Assembly: GCA_029245865.1 (NCBI GenBank)
Contig: JAQWOM010000009.1
Span: 22,398-86,397, forward strand
Reading direction: 5' to 3'
From: Planctomycetota bacterium
Lineage (GTDB): Bacteria; Planctomycetota; B15-G4
DNA length: 64,000 nucleotides
Position numbers and translations under genes: made by a program
In this document: piece after piece, positions 35,104-44,923 of the stretch
Numbering within the stretch: the stretch's first letter is position 1
Layout: every line of letters begins with the position of its first letter
The notes under the pieces: generated by a model
The model's database searches: none
The model's input: the letters and a program-made list of their open reading frames with translations, nothing else
Told to the model about the DNA's origin: nothing

Positions 35104-38100
35104 ATGACCCCCGCCGCTCGACGACCCTCCCGCCACCTGACATTTGCAGCAGTTCTAGGCGCTCTGTTTTGCAGCCACTGCGGGGACCCGGAAAAAACGC
35201 CTGAGTTCGCACCCCTCGGCGAGGCAAGCGTGAGCAACGAGGCTTTGCCGGTCACCGCCAAGCCGCTTGCAGCCCGACACTCGGAGCCAGGCGAGAAACG
35301 CTTTCGCCCGATTCCCGCCACGGAAAGCGGCATCGACTTCGTTCATGCATGGCGACCGGAAGCTCGTTACCTCGGCTTGCTTGGAAATGCCATGGCAGGG
35401 GGTGGCGTCGCAGTGGGCGATCTCGATGGAGACGACTTTCCTGAACTCGTTTTCACGCGCCCTTACGGTGGGACACGCCTGTATCAAAACCTCTCCGCAG
35501 AGTCAGGGACGCTGCGCTTCACAGACATCACCGAGGACTCCGGCATCCTTCCCGACCGTTGGGGAGGCGGAGCCTCTTTTGCAGACCTGGACAACGATGG
35601 CCATCAGGATCTCTATGTCTGCGGATACGACAACGCCAACCAGTTGTACTGGAATGAAGGCAAGCTCCCCATGCGCGAAGGCGCGGCCGCCGCGGGCCTC
35701 GCTTTCAATGGTTCGTCCATCATGATGGCCTTCGCCGACTACGACCTCGACGGCGATCTGGACGGCTACCTTCTCACCAACCGCGTTGGCACGGAGAGTG
35801 CCCCCGACTTCCCACCGCCCGACGCATCGGGACGTGTCACGATGCCTGAGGAATGGCTTGAAGAATGGGACGTCCTCCATCGCCCCGATGGACGTGTTGT
35901 CTACATCCCCGCGGCTCAGTATGACCACCTCTATCGGAACAACGGCGATGGCACATTCACCGATGTCTCCAAGGTGACAGGAATCTCTGGCAACCACTAT
36001 GGCCTCTCGGCCACTTGGTGGGATCCGGACAACGACGGCTGGCCAGATCTCTATGTAGCGAACGACTTCTTCGGGCCCGACCAGCTTTACCTCAACCGGC
36101 GTGATGGCACCTTTGTGGACATCTCTCAGCAGGCATTGCCACACACCCCCTGGTTCTCGATGGGCAGCGATGCGGGCGACGTCGATGGAGACCTGCTGCA
36201 AGACTTCATCGCCTCCGACATGCTCGGCACCACGCACGAACGACGCCACGTCACGCTCACGGATCTCTCCGACGGCCGCTGGTTCCTCGAAGCAGCGATT
36301 CCGCGTCAATACATGCGCAACGCGTTGTTCGTGAACACCGGCACTCCTCGCTTCATGGAAGCCGCGATGGCTTCAGGACTCGCCCGCAGTGACTGGACCT
36401 GGTCTACAGTTTTCGGCGACCTCGACCTGGACAGACGACTCGACCTCTTCATTTCCAACGGCATGTCACGCGACTACTTCAACCACGACATGCGGGCGGA
36501 AGCCGAGCAAACTTCCGACATCATGGGTGAATACTGGATCCACCAGGACCCACTCGAAGAAGCCAACCTTGCCTTTCGAAACGAGGGCGATCTCGACTTC
36601 CGGTCCATGGGTGAAGAGTGGGGGCTGGATCATGTCGCCGCCAGCTTTGGAGCCGGGCTGGCAGACCTGGACCGAGATGGCGATCTCGACGTCTTCATGA
36701 ATGATTTCGGCTCCCCCCCGGCGCTGTTCGAAAACCGCACAAACGAAGGTCACTCGGTCGAACTGGAACTCCGCGGACATGCCGCCAACACGCATGGTGT
36801 TGGCGCCCGCGTCGTGCTGACCAGTCGCGGCTCGGACGGCACGACAGCCCAACAAGTGCGCCACCTTGCGCTGTCACACGGATACATGGCGGGCGCCGAG
36901 CCTCGCCTGCACTTTGGGCTCGGCGACCACGATCTCGTTGAAAGACTGGAAATCCGATGGCCGGGCGGTCGCATCCAGATTCTGGAAGACCTGGCTGCCG
37001 ACATGACGTACAGGATCCGAGAGCCTCTCTCTGATGAGAAGTCAGAGAGCACGCCTGCTTCTTTGCCCGCTCCGTTGTTGACCGGGTTCGACGGGCCAAG
37101 TTCGACGGAACAAGTCTTTGACGACTTCGCGAGGCAACGCCTGCTCCCCGCGCGACTTTCTCGACTCGGCCCGAGCCTCGCATGCGGTGATCTGGACGGC
37201 GATGGCGACGACGATCTCTTTCTCGGAGGGCCCTCCGGAAGCACCGGCCACTTCCTGGTCCACACGGGCGAGGGTCTCCGCCTGAAGTCGTCTGAAGCTC
37301 TGGAAATCGACGACTATTACGAGGATCAGGGCGCCCTGTTTCTCGACACCGACAGCGACGGCGATCAGGATCTCTATGTCGTCAGCGGAGGAGTCGAGGG
37401 AAGCGCCGGCAGCAACGTCTACCGCGACCGCCTCTATCTCAACAACGGGTCAGGCGAAATGGCACGCGCCCCGACCAACACCTTGCCTGCGAGCACTGAC
37501 TCCGGCAGCGCTGTCGTCGCAGCGGACATCGACGCAGATGGAGATCTGGACCTGTTTGTTGGTTCCCGGTCTCTTCCCGGCGCCTGGCCAAGCGGTGGCA
37601 CCAATCGGCTGCTGCGCAATGACAGCGGCATCTACACGGAAATCACCGAGGAGAAAGCGCCTGGCCTGGCCAAAACAGGTCGCGTGACAGCCGCACTGTT
37701 CAGCGACGTGGACACCGACGGCGACCTCGATCTTCTTGTGACGCATGAATGGGGTCCTGTCCGCCTGTGGCGCAACGATCTGGGAGTGTTTAGCGACGAC
37801 ACCACAGCCGCAGGGCTTGCTGAACTGACAGGCTGGTGGAATGGCGTAGCTGGCACGGATATCGATCACGACGGTGACATCGACTATGTCGTCACAAACC
37901 TCGGGCTCGGGTCACGAACACGTGCGAGTAAAGATGAGCCTGCGGTGTTGTACTTCGGCGATCTAGACGGGAGCGGCATCCAGACCATTCTTGAGACAGC
38001 CTGGGTCCATGGCGAACTTCGCCCTCTGCGCCCACGAGCTGACGCTCTTGCCGTCATGCCCATCCTTGCCGAGGACTTTCCCACCAATGCAAGTTGGGGA

Positions 38101-38820
38101 GCAGCCACTGTCCACGACGTCTTTGGCGCCGGGGCCCTCGCAAAAGCAGGTCGCCTCGAAGCGACCACCTCGGAATCCGGAATCCTCCAGAACGACGGGA
38201 CCGGGCGCTTCACCTTTCAGCCCCTCCCACGTCGCGCTCAGGTCACGGCCAGTCGTGGCGCCTCCTTCGCCGATCTGAATGGTGACGGACATCCAGACCT
38301 CGTCCTTGCTCAGAACGATTACAGCCCACAGGCCGAACATGGCCGGCTGGATGGCGGCCTCGGCCAGGTCTTGCTGGGTGACGGCACGGGCCACTGGGAG
38401 CCCATGCGCACCGACAAGAGTGGCTTCCTCGTCGCGGGCGATGGCCGCGCCGTCTCGGCCTTCGACCTCAACGGCGATGCCTGGGCAGATCTTGCCGTGA
38501 GCGTGAATGACGGTCCCATGCGCCTCTTCGAAGGCCTCGGGCCGTCGACAGGAGAGGGACTCGCCGTGAGGCTGCTCGGGAAACCGGGCAATCTTGCTGC
38601 AGCGGGAGCTCGGATCACTTTTGAATGCGAGGGGCTGCCACCTCAGACGACAGAACTGTCTGCAGGGTCAGGCGCGCTCGGGCAATCCGCCCCCGTGGCG
38701 TGGTTCGGGAGAGGCTCGGCGAAGCTGCCCGGGGTGGTTCACGTGAGATGGCCCGATGGCAGCACGAGCGAACATCCAGTTGACGCTGCGACAAACCGCA
38801 TCACACTGTCACAGCCTTGA
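35104..38820 (+). CDS. Giant double FG-GAP/ASPIC-UnbV lipoprotein
   Basis: A 1238-residue lipoprotein starting MTPAARRPSRHLTFAAVL with lipobox LFCSHC. Two similar halves follow. Half 1: FG-GAP repeats at ~75-540 (DLDGDDFPELVF, DLDNDGHQDLYVC, DYDLDGDLDGYLL) and ASPIC/UnbV at ~550-640 (LHFGLGDHDLVERLEIRWPGG). Half 2: FG-GAP at ~690-1145 and a second ASPIC-like end VHVRWPDGSTSEHPVDAATN. Unlike the gene before it there is no TPR block. It begins 43 bases after that gene's stop on the same strand and so is probably co-transcribed. Very long ASPIC/UnbV proteins with two propellers are known in Bacteroidota and planctomycetes; their ligand is not established. The ATG at 35104 opens the signal peptide; the longer frame to 35026 overlaps the previous gene's end. 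Confidence 0.88.
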   Translation: MTPAARRPSRHLTFAAVLGALFCSHCGDPEKTPEFAPLGEASVSNEALPVTAKPLAARHSEPGEKRFRPIPATESGIDFVHAWRPEARYLGLLGNAMAGGGVAVGDLDGDDFPELVFTRPYGGTRLYQNLSAESGTLRFTDITEDSGILPDRWGGGASFADLDNDGHQDLYVCGYDNANQLYWNEGKLPMREGAAAAGLAFNGSSIMMAFADYDLDGDLDGYLLTNRVGTESAPDFPPPDASGRVTMPEEWLEEWDVLHRPDGRVVYIPAAQYDHLYRNNGDGTFTDVSKVTGISGNHYGLSATWWDPDNDGWPDLYVANDFFGPDQLYLNRRDGTFVDISQQALPHTPWFSMGSDAGDVDGDLLQDFIASDMLGTTHERRHVTLTDLSDGRWFLEAAIPRQYMRNALFVNTGTPRFMEAAMASGLARSDWTWSTVFGDLDLDRRLDLFISNGMSRDYFNHDMRAEAEQTSDIMGEYWIHQDPLEEANLAFRNEGDLDFRSMGEEWGLDHVAASFGAGLADLDRDGDLDVFMNDFGSPPALFENRTNEGHSVELELRGHAANTHGVGARVVLTSRGSDGTTAQQVRHLALSHGYMAGAEPRLHFGLGDHDLVERLEIRWPGGRIQILEDLAADMTYRIREPLSDEKSESTPASLPAPLLTGFDGPSSTEQVFDDFARQRLLPARLSRLGPSLACGDLDGDGDDDLFLGGPSGSTGHFLVHTGEGLRLKSSEALEIDDYYEDQGALFLDTDSDGDQDLYVVSGGVEGSAGSNVYRDRLYLNNGSGEMARAPTNTLPASTDSGSAVVAADIDADGDLDLFVGSRSLPGAWPSGGTNRLLRNDSGIYTEITEEKAPGLAKTGRVTAALFSDVDTDGDLDLLVTHEWGPVRLWRNDLGVFSDDTTAAGLAELTGWWNGVAGTDIDHDGDIDYVVTNLGLGSRTRASKDEPAVLYFGDLDGSGIQTILETAWVHGELRPLRPRADALAVMPILAEDFPTNASWGAATVHDVFGAGALAKAGRLEATTSESGILQNDGTGRFTFQPLPRRAQVTASRGASFADLNGDGHPDLVLAQNDYSPQAEHGRLDGGLGQVLLGDGTGHWEPMRTDKSGFLVAGDGRAVSAFDLNGDAWADLAVSVNDGPMRLFEGLGPSTGEGLAVRLLGKPGNLAAAGARITFECEGLPPQTTELSAGSGALGQSAPVAWFGRGSAKLPGVVHVRWPDGSTSEHPVDAATNRITLSQP

Positions 38821-38849
38821 ACGCACGCGGACCAGGAAGAAGGCCAGCA

Positions 38850-40322
38850 TCATGACCGACTGCGCCATGCTGGAAGATCCTGCAACCATGGGCGGACTCG
38901 CTCTAATGTTGCGGCCACGGCCAACACCGTGGCGTCGTCGAAACGACGTCCCACAATCTGCAAGCCCACTGGCAAGCCCGCACTTGTCAAACCAGCTGGG
39001 ACGCTGATCGCGGGATGCCCGCTAAAGTTGATCGGATGCGTGAGGCACCAACCGATGGTGCGTTCGACATCGCAACCATTGACACGAGACGGACCCAGTG
39101 TCGAACCATCGCTTGCATTGGGAACAGGCGGCACCCCCACCGTCGGCGAGACGATCACATCGTGATCCGTGAAGACAGATTGCAACGCATCGAAAACACG
39201 GGTGCGCAAGACATCGCCCTGCTTGGCTTCCACAGCACTCAGCCGCCGTCCCCGCTCCACCAGAGAGACAAACTCTGGGCAGAGATCTCCGCGTGTCTCG
39301 CCCAGGAGGTCGATTCCAGCGGCGGAAAGGTTCTCGACGGTCCCTGCGTAAAGCACGGCCATCTGCTGCAACCAGAGATCCGTGAGGTGCTCGTGAGATG
39401 CCCCGAGATCAAGCTCCAGAGGCTCCGTCACGAGACCCGCGCCCGCAAACGAGGCAACGGCATCTTCAATCACCGCGGAAACACCTGGGTCGACCGGAAA
39501 CCCACCGAGATCGGGGCTAAAAGCGATCCGCAGACCCGAGACATCTTGCTCCAAGGCCGCCAGCCAATCGATGCCATCGTCAGGGAGTGAAAGAGGGTCA
39601 CTTTCATCGGGACCGCACATCACAGAGGCCATGAGCGCCGCGTCCTCGACCGTGCGAGTGATGGGCCCGGCATGAAGGCATGGCGTGTGCAAGAAACCAT
39701 CCGGTCGGTATGCAGCGGCCACGCGCCCAACACTCGGTTTGAATCCGACCACACCACAATGCGCCGCGGGGATACGAATCGATCCACCAGCATCGCTTCC
39801 CTGAGCCAAGGGAACCATGCCATCTGCAACCGCTGCTGCCGACCCTCCCGAACTTCCGCCAGAGTTACGCGTCAGGTCGAAAGGTGTGCTCGTCGGACCA
39901 AAGATCAAGTTGTCTGTGATTCCTTTATGTCCAAACTCGGGCGTGTTGGTCTTGCCGATCAAGATGGCACCGGCGGCTCGCAAGCGTTCGACGTACAGCA
40001 CGCTCTCTGGAGGCACAAATGACTCCAGGGCGCGACATCCAAAGGTATTTCGCACACCGGCCACGTAGTCGAAGAGATCTTTGATCGCAACTGGAACTCC
40101 GTGCAACGGGCCAAGATCTTCAGCATGGGCCAACTGCTTCTCTGCCCGCCGCGCTTCAGATCGCGCGCTGTCATCGAGCCGCGTCACAAAAGCATTCACG
40201 GCATCATTGCGTTCTTCGATGCGCTCCAGGCACGCCTCCACGACCGCAACGGGAGACAACTCGCCAGCACGTATGCGCCGAGCCATCTCTGTGGCAGACA
40301 AGAAACAGACATCGTCAGGCAT
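38850..40322 (-). CDS. Amidase (amidase signature family)
   Basis: A 490-residue cytoplasmic amidase-signature hydrolase, related to GatA and to general amidases. The Ser-cisSer-Lys triad is visible: Lys81 in VAIKDLFDY, Ser157 in RNSGGSSGGS, and nucleophile Ser181 in GSDAGGSIRIPAAHCG. FGPTSTPFDLTR and GAGLVTEPLELD fit the fold, and the C-terminal part (HPINFSGHPAISVPAGLT) is typical. It is probably a general amide hydrolase rather than GatA, since no gatB/gatC lies nearby and the C-terminal motif HPINFSGHPAISVP is the amidase type; specificity is not predictable. The start at 40322 opens the conserved N-terminus. It is convergent with the giant lipoprotein at 35104 and divergent from that at 40463. 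Confidence 0.93.
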   Translation of the reverse strand: MPDDVCFLSATEMARRIRAGELSPVAVVEACLERIEERNDAVNAFVTRLDDSARSEARRAEKQLAHAEDLGPLHGVPVAIKDLFDYVAGVRNTFGCRALESFVPPESVLYVERLRAAGAILIGKTNTPEFGHKGITDNLIFGPTSTPFDLTRNSGGSSGGSAAAVADGMVPLAQGSDAGGSIRIPAAHCGVVGFKPSVGRVAAAYRPDGFLHTPCLHAGPITRTVEDAALMASVMCGPDESDPLSLPDDGIDWLAALEQDVSGLRIAFSPDLGGFPVDPGVSAVIEDAVASFAGAGLVTEPLELDLGASHEHLTDLWLQQMAVLYAGTVENLSAAGIDLLGETRGDLCPEFVSLVERGRRLSAVEAKQGDVLRTRVFDALQSVFTDHDVIVSPTVGVPPVPNASDGSTLGPSRVNGCDVERTIGWCLTHPINFSGHPAISVPAGLTSAGLPVGLQIVGRRFDDATVLAVAATLERVRPWLQDLPAWRSRS

Positions 40323-40462
40323 GAAAAGCACCCAGATTGTGGTGAGCAAGCCATCAGAGCAGATCACATAGGCTTCACGGAACGCTAGAATTCCGGTTTC
40401 ACGTCCCCCCGCCTCCGGCCATGATGGATCTTCACGGGCCCTCGCCCCAACGGCTGGATTTC

Positions 40463-42715
40463 ATGACTTTGACGCTCAACACGCAACGACCACCGTGGAG
40501 ACCCACGCTTCCTGCGGGAATCGTGAGCTCATGGAGTCCCGTGCTTCCGAGACTCGGAAAGCCTGGCGCGGCGATTCTGCTTCTGATGCTGGCCATGGGC
40601 TGCTCCGAGCATTCACCCGAAACAACAGACCCGCAAGCTTCACACCGTGAGGAGTTCCTGCGCATCGCAGAAGAGCTTGCTGCAGGCCACAACGCTTATG
40701 TTGGCGGGGCACAACTGGACGATCATCGCGCACAGCTTTCTCGCACCGACTTGCCGGAGAACGCACGCCTCTCGATTCTCATGGCATACGCAATGGATTT
40801 ATTGCGTCTCGGCCAACCAGACGAATCAGTCGCGCAACTCGAGCTCGCACTCACCATCGCAGAGTCACTCGGACTTTCGGAACGAGCAAAGGTTCCGATT
40901 CACCAGATGACAGGCCTCGCCCAGTTAAGGCGCGCTGAAGTTGCCAACTGCATTGCTCGTCACAATGCCGAATGCTGCCTTTTCCCGATCAGAGGTGCTG
41001 GCCTGCACGAGGAACGCGAACCAGCACTCGCTGCACGCGCAGCCTTCCTTGATTGCCTTGCCGCTGACCCGAATCAGCTTGACGTGCGCTGGCTACTCAA
41101 CCTCACCGCCATGACTCTTGGCGACTGGCCTGATGCGATCCCGAAGCCGTATCAGATCCCTCCGCAGGCTTTCAAATCCGAACAAGACATTCAGCGATTC
41201 GACGACGTCGCTGGCGAAGTCGGTGTGGATACGTTCAATCAATGCGGTGGCGCAGTCGTCGACGACTTCGACCTCGACGGGCACATGGACATCATCACGA
41301 CGACGTTCGACATGGCCGGGCCTGCCACCTTCTACAAAGGCAAAGCCGGTCTCCAGTTCGAAGATGCCTCTGCAAAATCGCGTTTGGACGACCAGTTAGG
41401 CGGGCTGAACTGCGTAGCCGCCGACTACGACGGAGATGGAGACAAAGATTTGCTCATTCTCCGGGGAGCATGGCTCTTCGATGACGGAAAGATTCGCAAC
41501 TCGCTGATGCAGAATGACGGCACCGGCCGTTTTCGGGATGTCACCCAAGAGGCCGGCCTCTCGCAGCCTGCGGCGCCGACGCAAGCTGCCAGCTTCGGTG
41601 ACTTTGACGGCGATGGACAACTCGACCTTTACATCGCCAATGAGTCGAGAATGGATCAACGAGGCGATGGCGATTACCCGAGCCAACTCTTCCGCAACAA
41701 CGGCAACGGAACCTTTGTCGATGTCGCTGCCGCTGCTGGCGTCACAAATGACCGATATGCCAAGGGGGTCACAGCTGGCGATTACGACAATGATGGCGAC
41801 CTCGACCTGTATGTCTCCAACGCAGGTCCGAATCGTCTCTACCGCAACGACGGCAACATGCGATTTACCGACGTCGGCCTGGAACTCGGCGTCACCGGTC
41901 CAGAAGGGCGCAGCTTTGCGTGCTGGTTCTTCGATGTCCAGAACGACGGGTGGCTCGACCTCTATGTCGGAGCCTTCGACGCGAGCCTTCATGACGTTGC
42001 GGCGGATGCCTTGGATAAACCGTTCAAGGCCAGCCCCCCGCGCTTGTACATCAACAAGCACGGCACCTTTACGGATCTCGCCACGGAATCCGGACTCGAA
42101 CACGCCTGGCTTCCCATGGGTGCCGGGTTCGGCGACATCGACTATGACGGCTATCTAGACATCTATCTGGCTACAGGCGACCCGGGCTTCCAGACGTTGG
42201 TCCCCAACGTGATGCTTCGCAACGACGGAGGCACTCGCTTTGTTGATGTCACGACGGCGGGAGGCTTTGGACACCTCCAGAAAGGACACGGCGTAGCCTT
42301 TGCTGACCTGGACAATGATGGCGACCAGGACCTCTACAACCAGCTAGGAGGCTTCTATCCGGGCGACGGCTATTCCAACGCACTCTTCCGGAACCCTGGC
42401 AATGGACACCACTTTCTCTACGTGCAGCTAGAGGGGACTCACAGCAATCGCTCTGGTTATGGCGCACGGATCAAAATTGTTGTGGATGAACAAGGCCAAG
42501 AGCGCCAGATCCATCGCTCGGTCGGTAGCGTGAGTTCATTCGGAGGCGCCCCCGACCGACAGGAAATCGGGCTCGGAAAGGCCGACCGGATTGTCTCGCT
42601 CGAGGTCGAATGGCCGGCCAGCGGCATCCAGCAGAAGTTCGAGGACGTGAACATGAATCAGTCGATCAAGATCGTCGAAGGTGACTCAAGCTTTCACACC
42701 CTCGATCTCGACTGA
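40463..42715 (+). CDS. Helical/TPR-like plus FG-GAP and ASPIC/UnbV lipoprotein
   Basis: A ~750-residue lipoprotein with the hydrophobic AAILLLMLAMGCSE (lipobox Cys near residue 48) after an unusually long N-terminus. Start choice is uncertain: ATG at 40421 or 40463, or GTG at 40541, which would give a normal-length signal. Residues ~60-210 are helical with TPR-like pairs. FG-GAP repeats fill ~245-635 (DFDLDGHMDIIT, DYDGDGDKDLLIL, DYDNDGDLDLYVS). The last ~90 residues are ASPIC/UnbV (GYGARIKIVVDEQGQ, LEVEWPASGIQQ). This repeats the TPR-plus-propeller theme of the genes at 11392-14470 and 30000-35060. Partner and ligand are unknown. Confidence 0.85.
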   Translation: MTLTLNTQRPPWRPTLPAGIVSSWSPVLPRLGKPGAAILLLMLAMGCSEHSPETTDPQASHREEFLRIAEELAAGHNAYVGGAQLDDHRAQLSRTDLPENARLSILMAYAMDLLRLGQPDESVAQLELALTIAESLGLSERAKVPIHQMTGLAQLRRAEVANCIARHNAECCLFPIRGAGLHEEREPALAARAAFLDCLAADPNQLDVRWLLNLTAMTLGDWPDAIPKPYQIPPQAFKSEQDIQRFDDVAGEVGVDTFNQCGGAVVDDFDLDGHMDIITTTFDMAGPATFYKGKAGLQFEDASAKSRLDDQLGGLNCVAADYDGDGDKDLLILRGAWLFDDGKIRNSLMQNDGTGRFRDVTQEAGLSQPAAPTQAASFGDFDGDGQLDLYIANESRMDQRGDGDYPSQLFRNNGNGTFVDVAAAAGVTNDRYAKGVTAGDYDNDGDLDLYVSNAGPNRLYRNDGNMRFTDVGLELGVTGPEGRSFACWFFDVQNDGWLDLYVGAFDASLHDVAADALDKPFKASPPRLYINKHGTFTDLATESGLEHAWLPMGAGFGDIDYDGYLDIYLATGDPGFQTLVPNVMLRNDGGTRFVDVTTAGGFGHLQKGHGVAFADLDNDGDQDLYNQLGGFYPGDGYSNALFRNPGNGHHFLYVQLEGTHSNRSGYGARIKIVVDEQGQERQIHRSVGSVSSFGGAPDRQEIGLGKADRIVSLEVEWPASGIQQKFEDVNMNQSIKIVEGDSSFHTLDLD

Positions 42716-42859
42716 GAGCCGTTGAAAATCAGGCCGCGGACTCTGTTGCGTTGATCATCCTCCGAAGGATGTCCATCCTGAGAAGGTGGACCCTGTACAG
42801 TGCCCGAGGGTTCTGTCCGATGGGCGACATTCATATGGAACGCAACTTGAGATTGCTGC

Positions 42860-44281
42860 ATGGACCGTAGCACCGCCATCATCATCACTCTCGTGGTGTA
42901 CAAGGTTGTGCTGCTGGCACTGGGCATCTGGGGTGCACGGCGCACACGTGACACGACGGATTACTACCTGGGTGGTCGCACACTAGGTCCATGGGTTGCA
43001 GCCATCAGCGCATCTGCCAGCGGAGCCTCGGCATGGACCATCCTGGGTGTCAGCGGCGCTGCCTTTGCAAGCGGCCTCTCCGCCTTGTGGATCTTCCCTG
43101 CCTGCGTGGGTGGCATCGCTTTTAACTGGCTTGTCCTGGCACCAGGCGTGCGACGCCTGTCACTTAAACGCAATGCACTGACCATCACCGAACTCCTCGC
43201 CGGACCACCTGGCAGTCGGCTCTCCGCCCCCATCCGCATCATTGCATCGCTGATTATTATCGTGTCATTGGGATTTTATGTCTGCTCGCAATTCCAGGGT
43301 GCAGGCAAGACGTTCGGAGCCACCTTCGACATCGAACGCACGGAAAGTGTGCTGCTCGGGGCCGGCATCGTCGTGCTTTACACAATGGTGGGAGGCTTCT
43401 GGGCTGTCAGCCTGACAGACACGCTCCAGGGCCTCCTCATGGCGGCAACTGCCGTTGCACTGCCGATCGCAGCACTGGTCGAAGTTGGCGGCATCGGTGG
43501 CCTGATCGACGGCCTGCAACAGACAAGCCCTGACTATCTGAGCATCACCAAGGACATGCCGCTTTGGGCAGGCATCGGCTTTGTGGCAGGCAGCCTGGGC
43601 ATTGGCCTTGGCTTTCCAGGCCAACCCCACATCATCGTTCGCCTCATGGCTCTTCGCGCCGGAGCTCAAGCAATCCGCCAAGCACGTTTCATTGCGTTGG
43701 GATGGTCTGTGATCGTCTTTACGGGAATGCTGCTCTTGGGATTCTGCGGCCGCCTCCTTCTTCCAGGTCTGCTCGATGGTGAGCAGGTTTTCGTAGAAGC
43801 CACCAACATTTTGTTTTCACCGGTGGTGGCGGGAGTTGTCATCGCTGCCGTGCTGAGCGCCATCATGTCCACAGCGGACAGTCAACTGCTCGTGGCCAGT
43901 TCGTCGGTCACTCAGGATCTTGGCCTTGGAGGCAGCAACAGTCGCACGATGCTCCTTCGCTCTCGACTTGTCGTGCTCACTCTCAGCGCAGGCGCGGTGA
44001 TCGCAGCCGTCGTCAACGACGAGTCCATCTTCAACCAAGTCTTGTTCGCATGGGGAGCCATGGGTGCCGCCTTTGGCCCGTTGCTCATTGTCACCGTGCT
44101 CCGAGGTCCCGTCAGTCCCGTGCGCACATTGCTGGCCATGGTTGTGGGGTGCACGGCCAGTGTCGTGGCATACCGGTCGGGTCTTCAAGACTCGGAGAAG
44201 TACATCGAGCGTGTGGTTCCTTACCTCCTCGCGTTCGCCGTCATCTATTGCCCCACCCCAGGAAGACGTCGCACCAGCTAA
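42860..44281 (+). CDS. Sodium:solute symporter, PutP-like
   Basis: A 473-residue SSS-family transporter with about 13 transmembrane helices. The N-terminus carries TTDYYLGGRTLGPWVAAISASASGASAW, read here as the PutP-type YYLGGR and SASASGASAW sodium-site region, followed by ILGVSGAAFASGLSALWIF. A late helix contains SAIMSTADSQLLVASSSVTQDL, which corresponds to the second sodium-site helix of PutP-type carriers. The closest named relatives are proline symporters, but the substrate of this copy cannot be fixed by sequence alone. The ATG at 42860 is the only reasonable start. The gene's stop overlaps the convergent T2SSG-like gene's stop by 4 bases. Confidence 0.9.
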   Translation: MDRSTAIIITLVVYKVVLLALGIWGARRTRDTTDYYLGGRTLGPWVAAISASASGASAWTILGVSGAAFASGLSALWIFPACVGGIAFNWLVLAPGVRRLSLKRNALTITELLAGPPGSRLSAPIRIIASLIIIVSLGFYVCSQFQGAGKTFGATFDIERTESVLLGAGIVVLYTMVGGFWAVSLTDTLQGLLMAATAVALPIAALVEVGGIGGLIDGLQQTSPDYLSITKDMPLWAGIGFVAGSLGIGLGFPGQPHIIVRLMALRAGAQAIRQARFIALGWSVIVFTGMLLLGFCGRLLLPGLLDGEQVFVEATNILFSPVVAGVVIAAVLSAIMSTADSQLLVASSSVTQDLGLGGSNSRTMLLRSRLVVLTLSAGAVIAAVVNDESIFNQVLFAWGAMGAAFGPLLIVTVLRGPVSPVRTLLAMVVGCTASVVAYRSGLQDSEKYIERVVPYLLAFAVIYCPTPGRRRTS

Positions 44282-44817
44282 AACAACTGGATCAAGATGT
44301 CATCACCGTGGGCTCCCGCGGCCGAAGGCGCCGTATCGATCACTCCATCCGGGCCGGCGCTCAAGACTTTGATGCGCTGAGTTCCCGCCTCAAGGCCATC
44401 CACGTTCGCCAGGTACGCATTCCCCCATGGATCCGGAATCAGGATCTGGATGTAGCGCCCCTCTCCCAGGCCAGCGATGCGATCAAGCGGACTCGCAAGA
44501 CCAACCTCTTCAAAGGGCATCTCCAGCGGCAAATCACCCGGGCCATAAACCCATGGCATGTGACCCGATTCCTGTTGAGTGAGTTGCCCGGCATCCGAGG
44601 ACTTACGCAGACCGCTGGCGATTCCTTGCATGTCGAGGTAGGCACGCTCAGTTCGCGTCGCTGCGGCAAGGCTGCCTGCATCCTTGCTGATCACACCAGC
44701 CTGACCAATGAGAGCTCCAAGCAACGCGGCCAAGACAACGCGCGCGACTTGCCGTCGTCCTGAGGGCAGCGAACTTGAAGTGAATCGATCCGACTCCCGC
44801 AGAGCAGGCATCGTCAT
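44278..44817 (-). CDS. Type II secretion G-like (T2SSG domain) protein
   Basis: A 179-residue protein with one hydrophobic segment near the N-terminus (RVVLAALLGALIGQAGVI). The C-terminal half resembles the T2SSG/major pseudopilin globular domain: IPDPWGNAYLANV, then IKVLSAGPDGVIDT and a calcium-site-like GDDILIQLF end. The N-terminus lacks the GFTLIE prepilin peptidase motif, so it is probably not a processed pseudopilin but a membrane-anchored relative, as seen repeatedly in planctomycetes. No other secretion gene is near. It overlaps the end of the PutP-like gene (convergent) by 4 bases. ATG 44811 is an alternative start. Confidence 0.75.
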   Translation of the reverse strand: MTMPALRESDRFTSSSLPSGRRQVARVVLAALLGALIGQAGVISKDAGSLAAATRTERAYLDMQGIASGLRKSSDAGQLTQQESGHMPWVYGPGDLPLEMPFEEVGLASPLDRIAGLGEGRYIQILIPDPWGNAYLANVDGLEAGTQRIKVLSAGPDGVIDTAPSAAGAHGDDILIQLF

Positions 44818-44923
44818 AAAGGTTTCATCCAGGGAAAAAGCCAGCCTTGCCTCCCCTTTCGACTTCCGTCGACAGCGTCATGACAAGAAAAGCCGCAGAC
44901 TTCATGAGCAGCCGGCCCGGCAC

